A DNA stretch of 64,000 nucleotides from Rotaria socialis. Lineage: Eukaryota; Rotifera; Eurotatoria; Philodinida; Philodinidae. The translations under genes were made by a program, and so were the position numbers. Under the pieces are notes generated by a model, which had not been told where the DNA came from, searched no databases, and saw only the letters and a list, made by a program, of their open reading frames with translations. Where the stretch lies: the NCBI GenBank assembly GCA_905331475.1, contig CAJNYU010001690.1, positions 22,669 through 86,668 on the forward strand, given 5' to 3'. Positions 1 through 15,000 of this stretch are shown in pieces. Position 1 is the stretch's first letter. Each line of letters starts with the position of its first letter.

Positions 1-3000
1 CTGATTCGTTGCAAATCAGTAGGATTTGATCGATAATGTACAAGAACATTTAGAGTAGTAAATGTAGCATACCATTGATTAACATGTGCCCGAGTGTTCA
101 GTGCTGTGTCGACAATATGACGAATTGTATCAGATTCAAGAAAAATTGCTGGCGGTCGAGAAACATTCTTAATGTAGTTCAGTACTGATGTTTCCATTTG
201 TGTGAGTGTCGCTTCCGAATAAGGACATTCAATTGATGTCATCCTCGTAAGTATTGGCTTTGGTGCTGTTTGTTGAACAGTCAACGGTGGAATCTTTTCA
301 TCACAAGTACGTTTAGCGAGAGTTTCACGTATTGTAATGAGAATAGAAGGTAAATTGCTTGTAGGCACAGTTAACGGCTTGACGAAGTTTAATGCACGAT
401 TATGTTGGCGAAAATTGGCGAGACGGCAAAGTGCTGATGTTAATGCTGTTGTATAGAGTTGCTGAGCTAATGGAATATCTTTGGTGTATATTAGACCATG
501 AAATGAAGTTAAGATAGACGAGATAACTGTGAATACTTGTTGAGAATTCACACAAGTAATATTGAACAGTGTTAACCATGATGTAACTAGATTATCGAAT
601 AAGATATGTTGACTTTCTACGTCCAGTGCAGAATGCGATGATAGACGCAGCAAAGTTAGATAGGCATGGATTTTTTCTTGCATTGTTGGAGGGCTATGAA
701 ATTGGACTTTTTCGAACAATTCGACTATTGAATTATTGACAGATAGCTGACTAATGGCAGATTCATGTGATTTGAGCGCACTTAGTTCTGTTTCGGTTGA
801 AACAAGACGACATAGTTCCAAGATCGTTTCTGCCATTATTTCTTCGATATCGGCAGTCGCCAATACTTCTATAAGACCAAGAACAATGCGATCACATTCA
901 ATACCATCCATAAATTTGAGCGCTGTATCCCATGTCGGTGTTGAATTGAGACCCAAGAGTAAGTTTCTGATGGAATACCATTTTTTATTTGGACTGAGGA
1001 CATCCAGAAGAAGAAAAGCCTGTGAAATGGTAGAAGCTACTGTGACATTATGTTGACCTAGATCACAAAGTAAATCATAGGCAAAGGTAATAGCTTTTCT
1101 GGTAGAACTCCACTGAGAGACTGTAAATCCGATAAGCTGGCGCATTATATCACAAAATATTTCATGATTGCCCGTATCAATCATGGGATTATGCTGACCA
1201 CCAATCGTCCGTGTTTCGCGAAATCGGAGAATTTGTGATGCAAGATAATCGAGCGATGTATATGATGAACCAAAATGAGTTTTTAATGCTTGATAAATAT
1301 TATTAAAGGAAATTTCTTTGAAGATTTTTCGAATAGAATCGAATGAAATTGATGGCTCAGAACATGCAAGAATTACCTCACTCACTGTTAATAAATCATC
1401 CATTCGCGATTGTTGTTTGTCTGACACAGAGATAAGAATGGGAATAAGTTTTGTGTAGTCAGCAAACAATGATGCAATGATATCTGATTTTATATTGGCA
1501 TCCAATGAGTTCCACGGCAGATTCATGTTTTTAACTGCTACAATTAGTGATCGTTGAAGTGACATTGTTGATTGTTGTCGCTTGAATAGGATCAGGTGTA
1601 ATTCGAGTAACGCTTGCCATTCCTTTTTAACTAGTCGGGTCATCAGTTCTATAATATTGTCCTCGATATGTGCAAACAACAGAAACCATTTAAAGTCCGA
1701 TATTTTGATCGAGGATTTGATTAGCTCTCCAAAAGCATTACTTGATGGAATCAGATTTGACAATTCTTGTGAAACAGCTGTTACTTCAGTTAACTGTATT
1801 GCTTGATGAATGAATTTGGTGAAAGTACGAATGGTCTCTGGCATAGCACAATCATTACTAATGCATTGATGAACAAGCTCGATCGATTGCCGAAATCCAT
1901 GATCTAATGGACATTGCTCATAGATGTTCCATAATTTCAATGCATAGCTCTGCATTGTATAGGCTTCACCAATGTTACCAGCTGCATTAATCACACCGAA
2001 CAATTGAAGTCGAATAGACTCCTTATTGGAAAACGACTGATGAAAGAGACTCGATTGATGAAAGAATGATCGGTAGTTTGGCAATGCAGATCTTAGCAGT
2101 TTGGTTAGAATATCAATTGCCATGCTTGCTGTTGTTGCATTCATAAACATATCAAGAGTTAATGCGTTCATATTTGTATGTTGGTTAGCACTATTGAGAT
2201 TCGTACAGAACATAGCCCATTCATTCGCAGCCAAAGGCAATTTGATTTTCGTTTGCTGTATTCCGCATACATGAGCAATAGCTGTCAGTGCTACAAGGGG
2301 AATGTAAGAGTTGTGCAGTGAATGTTCTTGACAAATTTGATACAGCCAAGATGAAGGTAGTAACTCAAGATCTGACCAAATACTCGGCTTGAGATCTTGA
2401 GGTAAAGCGAAGTCCGGCAAAGGCAATGTGTGCCCAACAATAACTATCGTAACAGTACGATTGACTAGTTTTCCATCGATGTCGATCACCGGGTCACATA
2501 AACTTATTAATTCAAATTCAACAAGTCCAATTATTTCTGGCATAGAACTATTTTCAATTGTATCACATTCAATTACAATATCAAATGAACGTTGCTTCTT
2601 CGGCTCAATTTTCAATGGTCGATTGATTGATGATGGTCTTACATTCAATGATGATTCTTGTAGAGTAGCTACTTTAACAAATGATTTTTTTCTAAGAGGA
2701 TCAGATATAGCAAAGCGAAGTTCTAGTATTCCAATGTTTTCTACAGTTAAAATACTTTTCTTGAAGATTTTCCCCGGTTGTATCAACCCAATATCAATCA
2801 AACTGCGTTGAGTTGTTTGTAAGATTGGTGTATGAAACTCGACATAATATGGAATACGCATTGGATCCATAGATGTATTTGTTAATAGTTCTGCTTGAAC
2901 ATCGAACTTTTCAAAATCGACAGGATGGTAGAGAAAGCGTACAGGAACTTTGGACTTGGGAGGAATGATAAGATTATCAGGTTCCATACGAAAATTAGCT

Positions 3001-6000
3001 ACCAATGATGTTTGAACATCTTGTGATGATACAAGTCGCTTGTAGCTGAGAGTAGCAGCAGCTTTACTGTCATTTGTGAATATTATTTCATGCTCGATAG
3101 GTAATAATATTTGTAAATCTTTGTTCCAGATTTGCTGCATATGAGCTGACTGTGATATATTCATAATCTGATTTTTATCATTTTTTTGCATTGAATAGAC
3201 CAGTTGAGGCTGAGCTGTTTGACAATCAATTATCAATTGAGATTGACGTGTAATATTGATAAAATCGATGGCAAGCACAAATTCTCGATGAGCAACAGCT
3301 GGCATTTGAATTTCTATTGGAACTGTCTTTGTTGTATTTACCGATAGATTGACTTCGGTTATAGTAAGTGTAAGTTTCGGTGAGGATAGACGAAGGGTGT
3401 ATTCAATCGTTCCATCGTTTCGAAATTCGATAGGAATAATACGTTTCTCGTTTTTGTAAAAGTTACTAATTGCTACGCGATACGATTGGCTCTGTTCGTT
3501 GTAAGTATGACCTTCATAAATCACTGTAAGACGAGGACGTCGAACATGTGCAAGTACTTTGATCCATTTAAGATTTTTAGCTGAATCAATGGCTAGACAA
3601 ACATCGGCATCAATATCTTCCTCGATGTTATCTGCTGGTTCAAGTGCAATCCCAAAGGGTACGACTGAATTATCTGGTAATTCAAGTTCATTATTCATAA
3701 TAATTAACTGAGATTGCCTTTTATTCGTTTCAGTGGCTTGTATTTGAGATTTGATACGTACCGGACATGGTAGCACATTTTTTAGGTCGATTGTCTTCTC
3801 AATTCGATGATTACTACAAGCCACGAGACCAAAATCGATGGTATCAATTGGCATTTCGACATCCATTTCGACAATTTGAATAGTCGATCGAATGGCATTC
3901 GAAAGTGTTATTGTATCATCGATAACAAGATTCCAGTTTTCATCTAATGAACCAATCTTGGTCGGCGGTCTTAATTGTACTTCTAATTCACACATATGAC
4001 TTGCATTTACTTGTTGACTTTCACCGGTCACATCGAACAAAGTATCACCTGCTACATTTCTATCAACTTTCACATTCAAATCTTGATCTGTATGATTATG
4101 AATAAATATACGCTGTATCAATCGTCTATGAATGCCTATGAGTGTAATGCCAAAATCAAGAATAGCTTTTTGTGGATGACATGCTAAATTAGTTGATGTT
4201 CCATCATCGTTCTTTGTTTTGATCAGCCATAGATGAACATCACGGCTCATTTCAGAACGAGCGAATGCCACGGTGAGATCATCTTCGATCGGTAATGACG
4301 ATAAACTTGCGAGACGTTTAATTTCAGCCCAATTGTTCGATGATCGTTTAAGTGTTCTATACACTTGCTGTGCGTCGTTTACCACTCGTTGGCATTCGAT
4401 TCGATGTCGAACGACTTCTTCATTGTTTCTTGTGAATGGTCTCTGATCGAGTTGTGCACATTCTTTCAGCATAACTGAGAACTCTTCTTGTGTATTTTGA
4501 GATCCATGAGTCAAGCGCGCACTGGCCCATGCATAAGTTAAAGTCATATGTGCCCGGTTTAGATGCAAATTATCCATAAAATGATGTATTTGAGCTCTAG
4601 CATCTATGAGGCATTGTCGGCTTGAGTAAAATGCTTTCTGCATCGAATGGGTTTGAACATATTGCAAATCAACATCGATCGCTGGATCATCATCGTTGAC
4701 GTATTGTATTACTGGTGATATTGATGTGAATTCGCTGATCTCTAGTAGATCTAAGGCTTTCTTCAAGTTATCGATTCGTGGCAATTGCATGAATAGTCTG
4801 TAGATATCGGTTGGACTTGATAAATCATTTGGATTTAGTGTCACGTAAGATATTATGGTGAGAATATCTTTCATATGGATGGTCAACTTGTCGATTGCTC
4901 GAGTGATGGAAGATGATAGGAACTCACTCTGTTCTTTAGTTCGTTTATATTGATTAAGAAGTTGATGTTCTAGTTCAGTTAAATCTTTTTGCAAATCCCC
5001 GACCAATGGAACAGGCGCTTGATTAAGTTCGCTTCCAACACCATTCACAGTGTAACACTTTTTGTTATAAACTCGCTGGCATATCAATTTGATATGATTT
5101 TGTATATGATATGGGATTTGATTATCGACGAGTGTGGACCATTTCATTTTACTACCACTATAGTAATCAGTATAAACAGCCAAGTGTGTTATGTGCGTTT
5201 TAACAACAATGTTTACTTGTCGAAGAGCAGTATTCAATTGAATGGGTAAAATAAGACAAGGAACTTTTTCTTTATCCGAATCCCAAAACAAAACTGAAAT
5301 ATGTTGAACGTTCCAATCGATACGATTGATTCGCAAAATAAATATACTTTCGGACTCGGGAAATAATTGTTCATTCAGTGGTGACATATTAATTACTGAT
5401 TGATACTTTCGATGTAATTCGATTATTTTATTTAATTCTTCTTGACGAGCCACCGTAAAGATTCGATTTATGCCATGCTGCTGTGATTGCATAAAAAGCA
5501 AAGTATCATGTACTACAGAAGCAAAACAATGATCGATATCATTATGCGTATCATCAGTAGGATCAGACACAAAAAACGACCACATCTTTCGTCCAAAACT
5601 AGCCACTTTACGCTTAGCTTTGCTCAAAAATGCTTCATCTTTTGTTCGCTTGTTTTGGCGTAATTGGGCAAAACTTGTGCCAGCATGCAGCCAATTTGTA
5701 TTGGCTTCTGTTGCTTGTTTTGCAAGCGATTGCAAATCAATCGAATTCCATATATCACGAAAACGTTTTTCTACTGTTGCTTTCGATAAAATATAAAAAT
5801 CATTGAAGATATTGAATTCTTGTTTATGAATATTTTCAAGTAATCCAAAACTTTCTTCAATCTTTTGAGAATCATTTAATAAGCTTACTAATGATTCTTC
5901 GAGAAGTAATTTTTCACCTCGATCATAAATATCGCGTGTTGAATGCATTAATTTCAATAGCACATTATACTTCATGTGTTCCATTGGCATATTCATAATG

Positions 6001-9000
6001 ATCGATTCTAAATTATCGATTCCACCGACACTCAACTGATAGAGAATTTTAAGATAATGAAAATTCTTTAACAATTCCACTTTTTTCTTCGATTCGATCG
6101 AGTGTAAGACGAGAGATTTTTGTTGAAGAATTTTTTCAATATTTCCCAATCGAAGAGGACTGTTTGTCTCTGATAAGAGTAGCGAATTGGTCGCGGATTT
6201 AAAATTACGTTGATTCCAAGAAAGCTGCCGATGAATATGAAATTTTTGCGTTTTGATGAAACCACGAAATATCTCTTTCATGGTTAAATGCCATCGTTGA
6301 TTGAGATCATCACAATATAATTTCATGCTTGATCGATTTTTGAGTATAATTTTACATAAATCATCAATATAATAAGACAAACGTTCAAATAGATTCGATC
6401 GAAGTTGTTTAGAAATGAAATCGCCTTTATCGTCAATTTGACGTGATTCATCTGTTAGCTGAGCAAATTCGCCACAAACATCCTTGACAATACGATATTC
6501 ATCATCACTTATTGCCTGAGAAATACTTTCAATTAATTTATCAATTGTTGACCATGTTCGCTCGATTAGAAAGGCTGACGGAAGAATAAATTTAACTAAA
6601 ACCTGACTTGAACGTTCAATTTGATCAAAAATATTAAATGGATTACAATTAAACTTAAAAGTAAGATGTAATGGAAGCAATAAAAGTATATCACTATGGC
6701 TATTCAATTGACTTTCATATCGTTCTAACAGATTTAATAGATCGATTTCTGTATGTGGAAATTGTGAGAAATCGACTAGGTCTGCTGTTACACCAATTAA
6801 TAAATCATCAAGTGGCTCACGTATTCCACGTTGCAATTGAAAATAACGACAACCAGCAGCGAGCAAATAGATAACAAATCTTTCATATTCACGAATCAAA
6901 TGTTGAAATTGTGTATTCTGTTGGCCAGTCATTAAAACATCGAATTTTATGACTTCTCTACGAACATGTTTGCTTATATTTTGGGCATGTTTTAGAATAT
7001 CAATTTGATTGAATCCCATTCGAATTTCATTAAGAAATAATGAACATTGCTCTCGTGTCCATAAGTTTAATTGACATAGACTTTCTTTTCTCTTTTCATC
7101 CGCGTAATATTTCATTTGTTGTGTTCGAAGTATTTGACAATAGTCTTTCCAACTTATTGTCGAATTCAACAAGGATGAAAATGAAATGCGTATTGAATCG
7201 CAATAGAATGAGATAAATAAGTGCATGGGATCAGTTTCAGCTAAAGCCATTGAATGAGCTTGAACAAAATCGAGTTCTTCTAGTATGGCTTTCTTTAAAA
7301 TATAAATCTGACTCTCATCCACAATTGATGTTGTTGTTCCGAGTAAACACTCCTTAGCAATAGCTACTGGAATGCAAAGAAATGTATTTAGATCAACTGA
7401 TGTTGAAATATTCAAACTCAAACGATTTGCTAAATTCACAAGATAATTTTTGATCGTTTCCGAGATTGCTGAGAAATGCTTCAGAACATCATTCATCCAC
7501 TGATCTTGCGCTCGCTCCAATCCGCGCTGATAGATATTCATTGCTTTTTCAAACTTTTGTTTTTCCCTTGAAATTTCAGTTTGTTTTCCCTTCATTTGTA
7601 TTTCAGCCGAGTTCTCTCGTCCACTACATTCTTTTACTTTTCTTTCGATGCTTTCAACAACAAAATGGTCTTCGGTCATCGCCAAATGGCAGTCAAGTTC
7701 TGCGTCTACTCGTTCACGTCGACGCTTGTCACAATCTTGTTCTAATCTATTTAATTCTTGTTCAAGTTGATGAATATTTGCTTTCAAGTTTGACAATTCG
7801 ATTTCGTCCTCTTTTAATGTTATAATTCTTAGTAAATTTTGATTAGGTTTGAAATCCTTCAGGCTATTTGCTGACCAATCGATTAAAATCATTAACGCCA
7901 ATCCAAGTGCTATTTGTATAGGGAATAATTCTTTAATGCTTGTACAAACCGTCATCAAAAGACTTTCTTGAATTCTAGGATCGACACACAGATTGGTGAG
8001 TTGCTGAACAACATTGATTGTTTCACTAAAAACATATTGAACATGTCTTTGTCTATCAAATAACGGTATCTTGGATGTTTGCTGACGATAGACAAAACTA
8101 GCTAGACCGTGTGTTGCTACTGACGGCGATAATGTAACGGATAAATGCATCGGCTCGACTTTGTCAGTACGACACGACAGAAATAAGTCAATGTCATTTA
8201 ATTTCAAACAAATCATTTGTATAGCCGATGCATTTTCGGGTAGAAGAAGACAAATAAGATCTTCTGGTCTTAAATCAACAGGTAGCAGACTACAACTAGA
8301 ATCTGATAGAAAATTTTTCATTTGATTTTGCGCACGATTTAGATCATCGCTAATTTTTTTGATATTTTCCAATACGTTGAACACATTCAAATGGGCGTTT
8401 TTTGTCCATTCCCGAAGTTCGGTTGAAAGACGAGCAACATTAATATAATTTGACAACATATCACGATTAGATTCTTCATTTAATAGGTCAACTCGAAATT
8501 GAGCATAACTTAAAGCAACATCATCCGCCAAGGTTCGATCATTCTCAATATTGTTCGGATCTCGCTCAATCTGCATGGCTAAATCATCATTTAGCTGCAT
8601 TAAAATTGTTCGTAGAAGATCTTTTTCATTTGATGTCAACAGACACAAAGCTCTCAACCAAGTTTGATTAGACGCTTGAGCATGCGTCAATCGAATGATT
8701 TCACTCAATGCTTTGAATGAATGAGCTCTGCTACTATTGCGAATGTTTTCACGAAATATCTTTAAATCTGATTCATGATTTGTTAAGTTTACTTGAGATG
8801 AATCCAATGACAGTTCGGCTTTGGAAATTTCATGAATAGGTCGATCATTTGGCAGTGATACGTGAAACGTTGTATATTGATTGATTTCACGGGTAAATTT
8901 TTCAAGTAGATCAGTCAAAACTTGTTCTTCAGAGATAAATGATTTCAAACTACTTTCATTTTCTTGATCAACATCGAATGTTTTCAACTGATCTAACTGT

Positions 9001-12000
9001 CGATGAATACGTTGAATAATGTGAAGAGGTCGAAAAGGTAATTGACTTGCACGTGACAATAAACCAGTAAAATTTATCATCATTTCATTGATTTTGCTTT
9101 GCATAGTCTTTTTTCGGATTTCTATTGGATCTATATTTACAAACGAACTTGAGTGTGATTCATTTGATCCTGAATTTGTTAATGAACGATTTTCTCGATG
9201 TTCATCAAATAATGGGGCTAGACGAGTAACAAAATTAACAAGTCCATATCGGGAAAGAAGCGCCGACGGTAAATATAAATTCGATAAATATTGATCAAGT
9301 TTTCTTTGAAATTCTTCAAAGATTTCTTTTGATTGCTTAATACCGACGTGTACAAATCCCTCAACAATATCGATCACTTTTAATGTTGTACGAAAAATGA
9401 CTTCAAGATGTGCGATAATATCAGGTGTAGATTGGTAGAGTTCATTCGAAAAGCGGTCACCACCAAAAATAACATGCTGAATAATCAGTCTCAGTAGACG
9501 TATTGATTTTTTAATAAAATCAAATAAAAGTTGAAAATCTTCAACGCTTTCAATATGTTGTAAATTAGCATTGTCACGTAAATGCTTATCAATTAAATGT
9601 ACGCAGCTATACTTAGTTGCAAAAGACTGTATGAAAGCTAGAGATGTCAAACGGCTGCTCGTATCAGGCAGTTGAATAGATTGGATTGAATATATTAATT
9701 CTTGATAAATATTTTGAACAGTAATTGATGAAAATACTTCTTGATATGGTTTAATAAAGGTCTGCATTTGCTGAATAACTGTCAGCCAAACATCATCGCT
9801 ATTTAGATTTCCTCTAGTAAGAGCTTCGAATTCTGATTCCATTCGAATGATTTGTTGGTGGATGAAGGCTGGCAATGGTTTTCGTTCGAATGTGTTATGC
9901 TTGACAAATTGTTTAAGTTGATTGTAAATTATTGTTGTTTGATCATAAATATCATTTGTCGTTATTTTTGTTGCCATATTTGTTGGTTCATGTAAATATA
10001 AAAGACATCCAAATCCAAATGCTTTTGGATCATTGTCCGATAGAGTTCCATCGATATAAGGAAATTGTTCTTGCAAAATAGTAATTTTAATTCCTTCCGG
10101 TAAGTTGTCTGTTAAAATATCGTTTAGTTCATAAATGTCAATATTTTGTTGTAAACTAAACATATGAATTGATATTGAACGGGATTCATTTTTAATCGAA
10201 AGAAGACAGCAATTGAACGGTTGTTTACTAGGACAATATATAATTAAATCTAGTGAATTAATTGTACGAATATCAAGTTGATTTTGAAAATGTTTCCAAT
10301 CAGAGATAATATGCAATCGGTGGCCATGATAGAAACGTGGATAGGTAAAAAATCCGCATAGAAAAAGTATTAATGGCGCTTCAAGTATGTCATCGTGTTC
10401 AATTAATTGACGACCGAAAGGTGTTGCAAGAACGGCGCGCAGATCGAGTTGACCATCGAGGTTGATTAAACTGGGGTTTCGATGGGCGTTGAGTAGGATT
10501 TGACAAAATTCATTAAATCGCTTCGCATCCGATTGTTCGAATCGATCATGAACAAACTGAAAAGCAGTAGATGTTCGTAGTTTTTGCATTTCTTCAGAAA
10601 ATTTTGAGCGTGAAGCTAATGCTTTATCAATTGCAGCTGTTCGAGACTTTTCAACACGAGATAATTGGTCAAACAATTGATTTACTTCGGTTCTTCGTTG
10701 AGATAATTCCCGAGTTGCTTCTTCGAATCGCACTTGCTGATCATTGTCTTCTGCACGGAATAAAGAAACATTACGCTGCAGTCGAGCTCGAGTATTTATC
10801 AAGTGACTTTCTGTTGCCGGCATTGTATGTGTGTTATCTGTTTGTAAATTTTCTTGAGACAAGCTTTCAACACGATTTCTAAATTGTTGAACATTTTCTT
10901 CGCATTTGTCCAATTCATTTTGTTTTGTTGCAAAATCTTTCTTTAATCGTAAATAGTCGTTGTTCATTGTGCTTGATTCTAGCGGAAATTCCTGAATAAC
11001 TTGTAGAATCATTGTTGATAGAATCTTACATAATTCCCAACAACAAAATTTCACTTCACATTCAACGATGAAATCATGTGTTATACAAACATTTCGTTGT
11101 AAAACTTGTCGAACACTAGGCGATAAATATTCATCAAATGTCCATCGAAGACCTATCCATTCTAAAAGTGTCGAAAAATACTGTATTGGCTCGAGATTCG
11201 ATTTTGATTGATCTTTTCGAATGAACTCGACCAATTTCCGAAGATCTTTTCTTGATGTTCGAATCGGAAATGTTTGTGCGCGTTCAAATGACCAAATAAG
11301 GCCGCTATCGAAATTGGTAAACATATGCGTACGAAATTGTTGCTTAGCTTCTAGGAATGATGGATCATGAAAGAGTTCGAAGGTTGAACATTTGTCTTTG
11401 AATGATAAGAGAGGTCGAAGATATTTAGTCATGTGTGAACATAGATTTGTTAGTTGAGTCTCTCGATTGAATAAACCAAATATAGAAGAAGTGAAAAATT
11501 GATTAAATGTTTCAATAATTGAAATGGTTCGTTGAATAAATGATAAGCGCTCATGCGTGTCACTAAAAGATGTTTGACCAATGAAATGTTCTAATAGATC
11601 AGTCAATTCAAGACATAGTAATTCGAATGACGATGATTCGTTTGTGAGAAATTCTTGAATGAAAGTTGCAATATTCATCGATCGTTGCACTTCTGAACGA
11701 GGCGTGATTTGTTTATGCTGTATTAATTCAAGTAAAATTTTTGATAAATTCAATTGATTATCATTCTCATTAGTCAATATTTGTTTGAGTTGAATGAGTT
11801 GCGCATCGGTAGGTGTCATCAATAGAAGAATATTATCGATAAATAATATGAGCAGATCTCGCGTTAGTTTATTCAATTTTTCATTATTAACAAGTAATTG
11901 AATCAAATTTAAGATTAATTCAATAAGATATCGTTCAAATTGAATAAAATGAGAACGAATCGGTTGTGTTTGTTGAAGCCAAAGTGGCTGCTTCTCATCA

Positions 12001-15000
12001 CATGGATCTGCTGGTGTTGAATAAATTGTTGATGTCGAGCAAAGATGAAGACTATCGATTGTTTGTTGAAGTTTTTCAAGATAAAATTGATATTCTGATA
12101 AATCTTTCAATGATGAACAATAGGATCGCAATAACGACCAATAGCAAGCGTCAACTGGATTGATATTTTGATCAACCAAATAACGTAAAGTACGAATGCA
12201 TTGTTCAAGAAGGCGATAAGTAACAAGAAAATCACTCGGATAAGTTAAACGGCCATCTTTTACATATTGTTTAACATTGAGATGCATCAAAATTAATAAA
12301 TGCGTCAATTGTTTACCAGCTGGAATTGTTGATAATTGTGTGGCAATTAATTCATACAAATCACTACTAGTCGGATCATTTCCGTTTGCCATATCCCATT
12401 GATCAATGGGTGGCAAACAAATACGTATGACTCGATTAAGAAACGCCGATGAAAGTTTATTTGAATAGATTCGATTGAGATTGGCTGTTGTAAACAGACG
12501 AAAATTTGGATTTATTCCATCGGATTGTGTTAAAACTTGACCATCAGAATTTTCATATAACGATAACATTGGATTATCTTCTGTTAGAGAATTTAATCGT
12601 TCAAGTACTTCAGAAGGTGCACTATTGATGTTGTCCAGAAGAACCCACCAACCTTCGCGAATAGCTTGAACGAATTCTGATTCAACGAAGATGAAACCAA
12701 TTTCTTGTTTTTCATTTAAACGAATATGTTCCAGTTTATTGACATAGTAATCAGATTGACGAGCATAACATGATAGAAGTAGTTTGATTTCATTAGACAT
12801 TTGACTGATTTTAGTCAATGTTGTTAATAGTGTAACAGTTTTTTTAAGAGCTTCGATTTCATAAGGAATTGTCTCATAACGAGTTGCGCCTGGAACAGTT
12901 GTTCGTTTAAGAAGAATATCTTTAAATTCGTTGAATACATGTTCATTACTGTCTTTTGATAACAATGGCATAAGAAGAAGAAAGAGGGTTTTTATCACTT
13001 GTTTGAACATAGTATCGATTTTGTTAAATAGAGGATTATTGCATTCATGGTCACTACTAGGTCTCCACGAACCAATTAAATCTGTTGTTTCAAAATTTTC
13101 ATGTAGTGGAATAATGATGAGGCGATTACGGGTTAAACGTGCAAGTTCCATCACAAGTGACGATTTACGAGAACAAATATCACCTTCAAGAAGGATAGCT
13201 CGTCGTGATTGACATGCAGCAGCAAGTAATTCCAATTGACGAACAGTTTTCTTCGTATGAATAAGACCAATATCGATTGGCGATGGTTCTTCTCGGCCAG
13301 CTCCTACATAAATCGAACCAATACGTACAACAGTGGCCACACTTGTATCAATTGAAAAGTCATTTTCAAGTTTACTCAAAACTGCATTGATCGGAAATTT
13401 TGAATTGATCAAATCGCATGCTTGAACGAAATCATTTTGATCTTGAAATTGACATGCGTAAACAACTTGAGCAAATTTGCGAATCGATAAAAATCGCGCA
13501 TCAGAAGCGCCTATACTTGAATTCAACTCTTCTTTTGTCCTATTTTCTTCGTTATCATCATCACCAGTGTTCATATGCTGATAATGAAACAATTGACTTT
13601 CGATAGAGCCACGAAATACATCACGAAATTTGGAAAGGTCACGTAAGTTTAATTCATATGGGCCACCTGTTCGTCCAAGATTACCTTGTCGTACTAGTAC
13701 TTTTAGTGATATGTGAGTGTCGAATAAGGCATCGAGTTGATCCATATTGATATTGTTTTCTTTCAAATCATGAGCAAATAATCGTACAAGAATCATACGT
13801 AATTCATTTTCTGAATAATCATCGAGTTGAACAATACTAAATAGATTACTAATTGAACGGGGTAATTTACTTCGGCCACCACCGATTGTTGACGGATTCA
13901 TCGTAGCAAATAGACGAATATTTTTCACTTCGACTATTTCGCCTGTTGTCGGTACAGTAAAATGTGTTGCACCACGATAGAATAGTGGCGTAAGACCTTC
14001 CAGCACTTCCGGTGCAGCTAAATTGAGTTCATCAAAAAGAATCCATTTGTTAGCTTTGATTGCTGACAAAACTCGTCCTTCTTGCCATTGAAAAATACGT
14101 ATGCCATTGACAAATCGAGGAATAATACAACCAATCAACTGATCAAGCGAAGTATTTGCTGATAAGTTGATTCGTTCGCATTGCTTGTTAAGTAATGAAC
14201 AAACTTGAATAACAACTTGAGTCTTTCCGATTCCTGGTGGACCTTCGAGTAATAATGGTGTGTTTGACGAAGTTGCCGCGAATATGCGCGCAATTTGATT
14301 GATCATTGTTGATGTTGGAACGCAATAGAAACGTTTACGTAATTCGTTTAATTGCATTCCTTGATTCTGTTCATCAATCTTTTCATAGGAATATCGAACG
14401 CCTGTATAACGTAATGCTATATATCCAGGCCCAATATCGAATGGAACCTGTGCGTCTTCATTTATTTCATTAGCTTTAATTAATTCGAAAGTTATCGCAC
14501 CATGTAACGCTGTTGGCGCTTTGAAAATATCATCATATTCATGATACAGATCGTTTCTTAATGAGCTTTTGCGCCATTCTTCAAACAGAAAAGCATGCTG
14601 TGATAAAGGCAATTGATCGAAATAGAAGAAACGAGCACCAAGAAAGACACGGTTTACAAGTGATAACGATGTATGATGGCTTGTAATGAAATCAGTCCAA
14701 CGAAACAATAGTTGAATGTCATTGTTTAATTTCCATTCTGAATCATCGCGTAGTTTTTGCCGTAATGAAAACATTAAGCCAACAATAGAATCGACTTGAT
14801 TGAGATGTACGTGTCTTTTTAGTAATTCTGTTTTCACAAGTGTTTGAAGATCTTTTTCAGTATAAGCTGGGACATAGATCTCTGTAAAACGCGAACGCGT
14901 TGCTGGACTTAATTTAAGTACTTGATGAACTTGATCTTGATGAACGCTGGCAAAGATTTGAAATTGACTCGATAGTGTTATGTCGAGTTGACCTTTCTCC